From an uncultured Erysipelotrichaceae bacterium (lineage in GTDB: Bacteria > Bacillota_I > Bacilli_A > RF39 > UBA660), in NCBI GenBank assembly GCA_902766135.1, contig CACXCK010000032.1, positions 1 through 6,472 of the forward strand: a DNA stretch of 6,472 bases, given 5' to 3'. A program made the position numbers and the translations under genes. How positions within the stretch are numbered: the first letter of the stretch is position 1; the number at the start of each line of letters is the position of its first letter. Of the stretch, positions 1 through 4,975 are shown one piece after another. The notes beneath the pieces are model-generated. The model saw only the letters and a program-made list of their open reading frames with translations, was not told the origin of the DNA and made no database searches.

Positions 1-3
1 AAA

Positions 4-29
4 AATACACCTCCTTTCGGAAGTGTATT
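4..29 (-). promoter_or_regulatory. Strong inverted repeat at left edge: RBS-masking hairpin or terminator
   Basis: Positions 4-14 and 19-29 form an 11-bp stem when read as minus-strand RNA, with one G-U wobble (11/22) and a GAAA tetraloop. On the plus strand the same pair is a C/A mismatch, so the structure favours minus-strand transcripts. It is followed by a run of U at positions 3-1, so it could be the intrinsic terminator of the transglutaminase gene. The 3' arm also contains a complete Shine-Dalgarno sequence (8-17), so in a read-through transcript the hairpin would mask the ribosome binding site of a gene to the left. The window edge prevents a choice. Confidence 0.55.
8..17 (-). promoter_or_regulatory. 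Consensus Shine-Dalgarno of an off-window minus-strand gene
   Basis: The minus strand reads AAAGGAGGTG, a full 10-nt complement to the 3' end of 16S rRNA. The next seven bases (7-1) contain no ATG, GTG or complete TTG, so the start codon would lie at or just past the window edge. It could instead be the arm of a terminator stem that happens to resemble a ribosome binding site. Confidence 0.5.
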
Positions 30-35
30 ATAGCA
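27..35 (-). promoter_or_regulatory. Extended -10 promoter for a gene beyond the left edge
   Basis: On the minus strand this reads TGC-TATAAT: a perfect -10 hexamer with the TG extension. No good -35 lies at the right distance (the spaced hexamer is A-rich), which is acceptable for extended -10 promoters. Transcription would start near position 20, just before the Shine-Dalgarno at 8-17. That leader geometry matches the other promoters in this window. The regulated gene is not visible. Confidence 0.5.
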
Positions 36-66
36 CTTTTATCAAACTGCTTTTTTATTGATGTCT

Positions 67-96
67 ACTCTAAGGGGTGCATTTCATCCTAAGAGT
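67..96 (-). other. Hairpin just downstream of the transglutaminase gene
   Basis: Bases 67-71 pair with 92-96 and 73-75 with 88-90, around one A/A (T/T on the other strand) mismatch at 72/91. The hairpin begins two nt after the transglutaminase stop codon. On the minus strand no U-run follows, so it is a poor intrinsic terminator; it could stabilise the 3' end. On the plus strand a T-run (103-108) follows at a distance, but no plus-strand gene is visible upstream. Confidence 0.3.
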
Positions 97-98
97 GC

Positions 99-1055
99 TT
101 AATTTTTTAATTCATAGTAAATATTAGTCGGAAATTGATGATCTATAATCTCTTTTGGCTCATCAACCTCTTTTAATTCAGCAGTAGTTAATAAATAATA
201 ATTATGTTGTAGATAATCTTTTCCATCGGTACTAACCGGATCATCCCAAGTAAGGTCTAAGTGTAACCACTTGTTTTCTATATAAAGAGCATTCCAAACA
301 TGACCATCGAAGTCTTTGTCTTGCAATGGTGTTTTAGCAACCTTTAAACTTCGTACCCCCAACTTTTCTAAGAACAAAAACATTAAATCAGTATACCCAT
401 TACAAGTTGCAAATCCTTCAAATAATGGGCCATAGGCTATATTAGAATGATATAAACTGTTCTTTGAACTACTTCTTACAACATCATATTTAGAATTATT
501 TATTATATAATCATGGATAGTGAGTATCTTTGTCCTCAATGGAGCATTACTCTTGACTTGCTTTTTATATATCTCATCGACTTTACGATTAATTTTAGTT
601 ATTTCATCTTCAGTATATAAGTATTCCACAACAACATGTATTTCGCCGTTACCGTGAAGAGTAGTAACCATATTATCAGCACTATGATACGGATGGACGA
701 AATTATTTAAATGAGTTAGTAAATCCTTATCTTTGCTAATCGCTTTAGCATCTTCTATACACGAAGTATATTCATTAGCGCAATAGAATGTAAATTCTGT
801 CCAACCATGATCTAAAATGGCATAAAAAATATTTAATAAATCATGATAACCATAAGGTACATAAGACTCAGGAACTTGAACAAATTCAAAATTACGATTA
901 AGAAAATATTCATCGCTATCGGGGAAAACTATATCATGCCTTTTTAAATAAATACTAGTTATCTTATCCGTTATCTTATCTAAATTAATAATAAGAATCG
1001 AAAGAATACTGACTGCCAGAAATATAACAACACCTTTTATAATTTTTTCATTCAT
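99..1055 (-). CDS. Membrane-anchored transglutaminase-like (cysteine protease fold) protein
   Basis: A 318-aa protein with a short basic N-terminus, one membrane segment at about residues 8-25, and an extracellular C-terminal part. The transglutaminase-core triad is visible: Cys218 in ATCNGYTD, His252 in DGHVWN and Asp267 in LHLDLTWDDP. In this superfamily that triad serves peptide hydrolysis, amide transfer or cell-wall-associated roles; the substrate cannot be told here. Residues about 60-170 match nothing I recognise and contain two Cys (92, 99). I chose the ATG at 1055 because AGG sits 9 nt upstream. Upstream in-frame ATGs, up to 1085, lack a suitably placed ribosome binding site. The gene lies 55 nt after rpsT, beyond its terminator, so it probably has its own promoter (1076-1084). 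Fold is confident, biological role unknown. Confidence 0.82.
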   Translation of the reverse strand: MNEKIIKGVVIFLAVSILSILIINLDKITDKITSIYLKRHDIVFPDSDEYFLNRNFEFVQVPESYVPYGYHDLLNIFYAILDHGWTEFTFYCANEYTSCIEDAKAISKDKDLLTHLNNFVHPYHSADNMVTTLHGNGEIHVVVEYLYTEDEITKINRKVDEIYKKQVKSNAPLRTKILTIHDYIINNSKYDVVRSSSKNSLYHSNIAYGPLFEGFATCNGYTDLMFLFLEKLGVRSLKVAKTPLQDKDFDGHVWNALYIENKWLHLDLTWDDPVSTDGKDYLQHNYYLLTTAELKEVDEPKEIIDHQFPTNIYYELKN

Positions 1056-1075
1056 ATTCATCATCCTATAATTAA

Positions 1076-1084
1076 ATTCTAACA
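1076..1084 (-). promoter_or_regulatory. Candidate extended -10 promoter of the transglutaminase gene
   Basis: The minus strand reads TGT-TAGAAT, five of six matches to the -10 consensus plus a TG extension. There is no convincing -35. It lies just beyond the rpsT terminator. The predicted start site would be close to the AGG ribosome binding site, giving a leader of about 15 nt. Confidence 0.4.
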
Positions 1085-1092
1085 TGACTAAT

Positions 1093-1125
1093 AAAAAAAA
1101 GAAATGACCTTTACGCCATTTCTTT
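1093..1125 (-). terminator. rpsT intrinsic terminator overlapping the gene's 3' end
   Basis: In minus-strand RNA, AAAGAAATG (1125-1117) pairs perfectly with CAUUUCUUU (1106-1098) around a 10-nt loop, and the uridine run continues to 1093. The 5' arm is coding (Lys-Glu-Met) and the stop codon (1113-1111) lies in the loop. On the plus strand the same stem is followed by six T at 1129-1134, so it could work in both directions. Confidence 0.85.
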
Positions 1126-1374
1126 AACTTTTTTACTTAATCTAGATTTTTGACGATCAACAGTATTTCTTTTAACTAAACCTTTACTGAAGGCTTTATC
1201 CATATATTTTTGTACGTCAAGAAGGAGTTTAGTTGCACTATCTTTATCTCCGCTTTCAATTGCTTTATCACATAAGCGAATTGCATTTTTAACACGTGCT
1301 TTTAACTCGTGATTATTTTCTGTTCTTGTTGCTATTTGCTTAATAGCTTTCTTAGAACTCTTAATATTAGCCAT
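1111..1374 (-). CDS. rpsT: 30S ribosomal protein S20
   Basis: An 87-aa, very basic protein starting MANIKSSKKAIKQ, the classic S20 opening, with the family's AIESGDKDSA and KGLVKRN segments in the expected places. S20 is a helical primary 16S rRNA-binding protein that helps assemble the small subunit. Family length is about 84-90 aa, so it is complete. The start at 1374 is supported by AAAGGAG six nt upstream; an in-frame extension to 1434 would add 20 unrelated residues and overlap the promoter, so I rejected it. It has its own promoter (1406-1434) and terminator (1093-1125), consistent with a monocistronic, strongly expressed ribosomal gene. I did not recognise a separate S20 autoregulatory RNA element in the leader. 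Confidence 0.97.
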   Translation of the reverse strand: MANIKSSKKAIKQIATRTENNHELKARVKNAIRLCDKAIESGDKDSATKLLLDVQKYMDKAFSKGLVKRNTVDRQKSRLSKKVKEMA

Positions 1375-1405
1375 GATTGTCTCCTTTCCAAATAGTTCGT
1401 ATATA

Positions 1406-1434
1406 ATTTTAACAAATAATAAGGCATTTAGCAA
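1406..1434 (-). promoter_or_regulatory. rpsT promoter, -35 overlapping the upstream stop codon
   Basis: On the minus strand TTGCTA (1434-1429) is separated by exactly 17 nt from TAAAAT (1411-1406). These match four of six and five of six consensus bases. The -35 contains the last Cys codon and part of the stop codon of the YigZ-like gene (TGC TAA). The expected leader to the ATG at 1374 is about 25-30 nt with AAAGGAG inside. Confidence 0.7.
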
Positions 1435-1784
1435 GAGTTTTTAATTACTTCATTACTAACTTTCGCATAAGCTCTCGTTAGCCCTCCAGCTCCAAGTTTA
1501 ATTCCTCCAAAGTAGCGCACCACAAAAATAGCCCTATCTGGCACCTTACTTCGCTCTAAGGCATTATATATTGGCAGAGCACTAGTGCCAGAAGGTTCTT
1601 TATCATCACTTTTGCCGGCCGTATTAGTTAAGATATATGCATAAGGAATGTGCCTAGCTTTCTTGTGCATACCTTTTAAATAATCCCAAGCTTCTAAAAC
1701 TTCATCTTTAGTTTTTACTTCACAATAGTAGGCAATAAACCGTGATTTTTTAATTACTTCTTCGTGTGTACTTATAATATTCAT
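1428..1784 (-). CDS. yigZ: YigZ/YvyE (IMPACT N-terminal domain, UPF0029) family protein, short form
   Basis: A 118-aa protein. The family's conserved blocks are present: SRFIAY (14-19), ARHIPYAY (43-50), DDKEPSGTSALP (60-71) and VVRYFGGIKLGAGGLTRAYA (88-107). The IMPACT domain in eukaryotes acts in Gcn2/translation control; the bacterial proteins are poorly characterised. Usual bacterial members are about 200-215 aa, with a second ferredoxin-like domain (DUF1949) after the signature. Here the protein stops about 11 residues past it, so that domain is missing. The ATG at 1784 is chosen because AGGTG precedes it by six nt; a GTG at 1793 would lie inside that ribosome binding site. It is divergent from uvrC and followed closely by rpsT. 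Confidence 0.9.
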   Translation of the reverse strand: MNIISTHEEVIKKSRFIAYYCEVKTKDEVLEAWDYLKGMHKKARHIPYAYILTNTAGKSDDKEPSGTSALPIYNALERSKVPDRAIFVVRYFGGIKLGAGGLTRAYAKVSNEVIKNSC

Positions 1785-1793
1785 CAATTTCAC

Positions 1794-1819
1794 CTAAAAA
1801 TATGATACAATATTTTTAG
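1794..1819. promoter_or_regulatory. Perfect 10-bp inverted repeat in the yigZ-uvrC divergent promoter
   Basis: CTAAAAATAT (1794-1803) and ATATTTTTAG (1810-1819) are perfect inverted copies with a 6-nt spacer. The repeat is centred on the -10 region of uvrC and on a possible opposing -10 (TATCAT, minus strand, 1807-1802) for the YigZ-like gene. It may be an operator for a dimeric repressor or simply the symmetric core of a bidirectional promoter. No SOS (LexA) box of the Gram-positive CGAAC-N4-GTTCG type is visible here. Confidence 0.5.
1803..1811 (+). promoter_or_regulatory. uvrC extended -10 promoter
   Basis: TGA-TACAAT is a TG-extended -10 with five of six consensus bases. The hexamer 17 nt upstream (1783-1788) is a weak -35. 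Transcription would begin near 1818, giving a leader of about 20 nt before the ATG at 1839. Confidence 0.6.
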
Positions 1820-1831
1820 CAAAAAGGAAAG

Positions 1832-1843
1832 GGTGCCTATGAA
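1832..1843 (+). promoter_or_regulatory. uvrC ribosome binding site and start, with tandem GTG/ATG
   Basis: The sequence GGTGCCTATGAA contains an in-frame GTG (1833) two codons before ATG (1839). AAAGGGTG ending 3 nt before the ATG fits the ribosome binding site, so ATG is preferred; the GTG would fall within it. An identical 12-mer starts the surface-protein gene at 3698-3709. Confidence 0.6.
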
Positions 1844-3632
1844 TAATATTATTAAAGAAAAATTAAAAGGATTACCACATCAACCAGGAAGTTACCAAAT
1901 GCGTAACAGCGATAATACTATCATTTATGTTGGCAAAGCAAAAGATTTATACAGGCGTGTTAACTCATATTTTAATCGTACCCAAACAGGCAAAACAGCC
2001 AAAATGGTTGAAGAAATTAACGACTTCACATATATAGTTACTGCTAGTGAATTAGAGTCTTTCTTATTAGAAATCAACTTAATTAAAGAATATAACCCTA
2101 AATATAATATATTGTTAAAAGATGATAAAAGTTATCCATATATCGAATATATAAGGCATCCATACCCAAAACTTAAAGTATCTAGATACTTACAAATAAG
2201 AAAAAAAGAACACAAAAAACTTTTTGGACCTTATCCAAACGCTTATGCAGCAAGAAGAATAGTGAACTTGCTAAACAGGATGTACCCTTTAAAAAAATGT
2301 GATGGTAATCCTAAAAAAGTTTGTCTATATTATCATATAGGTGAATGCTTGGGTTACTGTGAGAAAAAAATTCCAGAAGAAACAATAAATAATATGGAAA
2401 GTGAAATAATAAAGTTTTTAAACGGCGATGACACAATTCTTAGAAATCGCATCATTTCTAAAATGGATGAGTATAGCAAATCCCTAAATTTTGAACTAGC
2501 TCTCGAACTAAAAAAAGAATTAGAATATATTGATATCGTCTTAGCAAAACAAAAAATAACTATTAACGATTTAACTAATCGTGATGTGATTGGCTACTAT
2601 TTTGATAACGGCTACATTGCCACTCAGATATTATTTATCAGAAACGGTAAAATTGTTGGTGGACATACCAATATCTTCCCGGTTATAAGTGACTTAGAAA
2701 GTGAAATGGATCACTTCATAGCAGCATTCTACCAAACTCATGAACTTCCAAAAGAAATAATTATCCCCGAAGAATTAAATAGTGAAGCCTTAAATGAATA
2801 TTTAAAAGTTTCATTAATATCACCACAAAAAGGACAAAAGAAAAGCCTTCTTAAAATGGCCAAGGATAACGCTAAAATAACATATGATCAAGAAATAGAA
2901 CTAACGATGAAAAAAGAAGATTTTACTTCTAAAGCAAATGAAGAATTAAAAAGTATTTTAAACCTAAAAGTTTTAGATCGAATTGATTTGTTTGATAACT
3001 CCAATCTTTTTGGTAATTGGTCAGTCTCTGGAATGGTAGTTTTTAAAAATGGCCTCCCAGCAAAAAATGAATACCGTAAGTATAAAATAAGTGTTGATCA
3101 AAACGATGACTATAACATGATGCGAGAGGTAATATATAGAAGATACCAAAGAGCTTTAATGGATAAAACAGAAATGCCTAATTTAATTATTGTTGACGGT
3201 GGCATCGGGCAAATACATGCTTGTAAAGAAATCCTTAATGATCTGCAACTAAATATTAAAGTATGCGGTCTAAAGAAGAATGACAAACACCGAACAAACG
3301 ATTTGGTGGATGGCGATACCTTGGAATTAATCGATATTCCTAAAGATTCAAATGTCTTCCATTACCTAACAAGAATGCAAGATGAGGTGCACAGATTCAC
3401 CATTAACTATCACCGCACAATAAGAAGCAAAGGTTCTATCAGTAGTGTTCTTGATGATATTCCAAATATTGGACCTAAAAGAAAAAAGGAACTTATTAAA
3501 GAATTTGGAAGCGTTGCTAAGATGGAACTAGCCTCAGTTGAAGAACTAGCAAAAGTTATCCCATTAGACACCGCAAAAGAACTAAAAAGTTACCTAGAAA
3601 GCAGAAAAAATGAAAATGTCAAGAAAAGCTAA
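1839..3632 (+). CDS. uvrC: UvrABC system protein C (excinuclease subunit)
   Basis: A complete 597-aa protein in the normal UvrC size range. UvrC makes both incisions around bulky DNA lesions in nucleotide excision repair after UvrA/UvrB recognition. Domains in order: GIY-YIG nuclease for the 3' cut (GSY 17-19, YVGKAK 30-35, conserved Glu78 before INLIK); a Cys cluster (154, 162, 170, 174) in the region with LYYHIGECLGYC; the UVR/UvrB-contact helices (about 200-235); the RNase H-like endonuclease for the 5' cut with Asp386 (FDNSN), Asp453 (IIVDGG) and His518 (QDEVHRF); and a helix-hairpin-helix pair at the C-terminus (about 536-590, DDIPNIGPKRKKELI). All key residues are present. It has its own promoter and terminator, divergent from the YigZ-like gene. 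No SOS box is seen, so damage induction cannot be inferred. Confidence 0.98.
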   Translation: MNNIIKEKLKGLPHQPGSYQMRNSDNTIIYVGKAKDLYRRVNSYFNRTQTGKTAKMVEEINDFTYIVTASELESFLLEINLIKEYNPKYNILLKDDKSYPYIEYIRHPYPKLKVSRYLQIRKKEHKKLFGPYPNAYAARRIVNLLNRMYPLKKCDGNPKKVCLYYHIGECLGYCEKKIPEETINNMESEIIKFLNGDDTILRNRIISKMDEYSKSLNFELALELKKELEYIDIVLAKQKITINDLTNRDVIGYYFDNGYIATQILFIRNGKIVGGHTNIFPVISDLESEMDHFIAAFYQTHELPKEIIIPEELNSEALNEYLKVSLISPQKGQKKSLLKMAKDNAKITYDQEIELTMKKEDFTSKANEELKSILNLKVLDRIDLFDNSNLFGNWSVSGMVVFKNGLPAKNEYRKYKISVDQNDDYNMMREVIYRRYQRALMDKTEMPNLIIVDGGIGQIHACKEILNDLQLNIKVCGLKKNDKHRTNDLVDGDTLELIDIPKDSNVFHYLTRMQDEVHRFTINYHRTIRSKGSISSVLDDIPNIGPKRKKELIKEFGSVAKMELASVEELAKVIPLDTAKELKSYLESRKNENVKKS

Positions 3633-3663
3633 TACTTTACACTAGCCCAATTGACATTTTTTT
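3613..3663 (+). terminator. uvrC intrinsic terminator overlapping its 3' end
   Basis: AAAATGTCAA (3613-3622) pairs perfectly with TTGACATTTT (3651-3660); an inner GCTA/TAGC pairing can shorten the large loop, and three more T follow. The 5' arm encodes the C-terminal residues of UvrC (around Glu-Asn-Val-Lys), and the stop codon (3630-3632) lies in the loop. The 3' arm carries the -35 of the next gene. Confidence 0.8.
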
Positions 3664-3680
3664 AAATTCTATTGTATACT
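3651..3680 (+). promoter_or_regulatory. Promoter of the first surface-protein gene, inside the uvrC terminator
   Basis: A perfect -35 TTGACA (3651-3656), 18-nt spacer, and TATACT (3675-3680, five of six). The -35 is the 3' arm of the uvrC terminator stem. Predicted transcription start is near 3687, leaving a leader of about 18 nt with AAGAGGTG before the ATG at 3705. Confidence 0.75.
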
Positions 3681-3697
3681 TTAGATAAAGAATAAGA

Positions 3698-3709
3698 GGT
3701 GCCTATGAA
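3698..3709 (+). promoter_or_regulatory. Ribosome binding site and start of first surface gene
   Basis: GGTGCCTATGAA is identical to the uvrC start region at 1832-1843, again with GTG two codons before ATG. Preceded by AAGA, it gives a good AAGAGGTG site for the ATG at 3705. Confidence 0.65.
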
Positions 3710-4931
3710 AAAGATAATTCAAGCAATTTTAATAATACTAATTTTTCTATGCATCTACATAGAAATAGATTATAACCGATATATGAAAGATATCACGAAG
3801 GAAGAAAATCCTATCGTTGACGTAGTAAATGGTTTATCGGTCAATTATTTAAATGGTAAAAATTTTAAAATAAAAAGCAACAAAACAATCGCGTTTTCAA
3901 TTACTAACTTTGAAACTGAAAGTATGTCATATCGAGTTAAGCTAACACCTAGTATAGCAGATGCTGATATATCATACGAATTAACAAGTAATGAAGATGA
4001 AAGAGTAAACTCGGTTCACAAACTAGAATCAACTACTATCTTAGATGATATGACAATAAATACTTATGAAACCCAAAGATATACATTAAAAATATCCAAT
4101 AAAAGTGGTAAAACAATCGATTTTGAACTTAAAGTAGAATCGCTAGAGTACAGCCAGAAATTTTCTGAAACAATAATAAGTAATAATGAAATCAAAAATA
4201 ATCCTGAAACCGGCTTCGAGGCATCCGCACTTGGAACTGAAGGACTTATAAAAAATGAAGATAATGGCACAAGCTATTACTTTAGAGGCAATATCATAAA
4301 TAATTATGTATCATTCGCTGACATGACATGGCGTATAGTTGGAATAAACCCCGATCACTCAGTAAAAATAATCCTTGATAATGTAATTGAAGCATCAAGC
4401 TCTTACTCGCCACTTCCGGACACTGAAGAATCAGTAAATAACACAGAAGCTTTTAAAACTTTGGATGATTGGTATAACACTACATTATCAAATTATGATT
4501 CATATATATCTGTAAGTCCAGATTGCTTTGACAATTCAATATTTAAAGATGAAAATGGCATCACCGAATACTTATCGGATATTAGATTACTACAAGACCA
4601 TTTGCCATCTTTAAAATGTAGTGGCACAGTTATATCAAATAAAATATCTCTTCTAAGTGCTGACGAAGTAAATCTAGCAGGTGCTTCAATAAACCCTAAC
4701 GAGTCATATTACTTATACATTCCTAACTTACCAAATGCTTGGTGGACCATGACTCCGAACAAAAAAGTAAACGGCGTAACATCATACTTTGTGGTTCAAA
4801 ATAACGGTGCCTTAATTAAAGATATTCCAGAAACAAATAGTCACCTCTTAAGACCGGTTATATCACTAAATCCTAAAACAAAAGCCTTGGGAGATGGCAC
4901 AAAAGAAAATCCTTATGTCATAATTGACTAA
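3705..4931 (+). CDS. Membrane-anchored surface protein of unknown function
   Basis: A 408-aa protein with MKK, one hydrophobic segment (about 4-20), then a large extracellular part. Residues about 39-150 look like beta-sandwich repeats (TIAFSITNFETES, YTLKISNKSGKTIDF). After a linker comes a module (185-225) with SYYFRG, INNYVSFAD, WRIVGI, shared with the next gene. The last part has WYN, two Cys (274, 305), LLSADEVNLAG, AWWTMTP, RPVISLN and a terminal GDGTKENPYV. I recall such tails in uncharacterised secreted proteins of gut Bacilli and, loosely, in FISUMP/DUF6273-type lectin-like domains; this is not verified. No sortase motif and no lipobox (IFLC before Cys16 does not fit). ATG at 3705 has GAGGTG ending 3 nt upstream; the in-frame GTG at 3699 lies inside it. 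Own promoter and terminator. Confidence 0.85.
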   Translation: MKKIIQAILIILIFLCIYIEIDYNRYMKDITKEENPIVDVVNGLSVNYLNGKNFKIKSNKTIAFSITNFETESMSYRVKLTPSIADADISYELTSNEDERVNSVHKLESTTILDDMTINTYETQRYTLKISNKSGKTIDFELKVESLEYSQKFSETIISNNEIKNNPETGFEASALGTEGLIKNEDNGTSYYFRGNIINNYVSFADMTWRIVGINPDHSVKIILDNVIEASSSYSPLPDTEESVNNTEAFKTLDDWYNTTLSNYDSYISVSPDCFDNSIFKDENGITEYLSDIRLLQDHLPSLKCSGTVISNKISLLSADEVNLAGASINPNESYYLYIPNLPNAWWTMTPNKKVNGVTSYFVVQNNGALIKDIPETNSHLLRPVISLNPKTKALGDGTKENPYVIID

Positions 4932-4941
4932 GGATTTTTTT
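4906..4941 (+). terminator. Terminator of the first surface gene, stop codon in the stem
   Basis: AAAATCCTTA (4906-4915) pairs perfectly with TAAGGATTTT (4929-4938). Inside it GTCA (4917-4920) pairs with TGAC (4925-4928) around a TAAT loop, with one bulged T (4916). Further T residues run to 4941. The stop codon TAA (4929-4931) is the start of the 3' arm, and the last residues (PYVIID) are encoded in the stem-loop. Confidence 0.9.
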
Positions 4942-4952
4942 ATTAGTATAAT
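4924..4952 (+). promoter_or_regulatory. Promoter of the second surface-protein gene, inside the preceding terminator
   Basis: TTGACT (4924-4929, five of six) lies exactly 17 nt before a perfect TATAAT (4947-4952). The -35 encodes the last Ile-Asp and the first base of the stop codon of the preceding gene and sits in the inner terminator stem. Start near 4959 gives a leader of about 17 nt containing GGGGTG before the ATG at 4976. Confidence 0.8.
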
Positions 4953-4975
4953 TAATCTAGGGTAGGGGTGATTAT

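Noticed and set aside
32..57. Plus-strand terminator AGCA...TGCT followed by T-run
   Set aside because: The stem is only 4 bp with a 12-nt loop, and no plus-strand gene is seen upstream.
1056..1085. Earlier starts for the transglutaminase gene (ATG at 1085, 1064 and 1061)
   Set aside because: None has a suitably spaced Shine-Dalgarno; AGG at the right distance serves the ATG at 1055.
1391..1402. Possible SOS (LexA) half-site CGAAC upstream of rpsT
   Set aside because: The second half does not match GTTCG and the site lies in the S20 leader, not near uvrC.
1375..1434. N-terminal extension of S20 by 20 residues
   Set aside because: The extension covers the promoter and ribosome binding site, and the family starts at MANIKS.
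1887..1934. GSY and YVG in place of GIY and YIG in UvrC
   Set aside because: This variation is normal in UvrC proteins; the downstream basic and Glu residues are conserved.
3738..3755. Lipoprotein signal in the first surface protein (Cys16 after IFL)
   Set aside because: Positions before the Cys are bulky (Phe, Leu) where a lipobox needs small residues, so a plain membrane anchor is more likely.
4064..4270. Minus-strand open frame of 68 codons
   Set aside because: It lies wholly inside the first surface-protein gene on the opposite strand, has low-complexity Ser/Leu composition and no ribosome binding site; it is a shadow frame.
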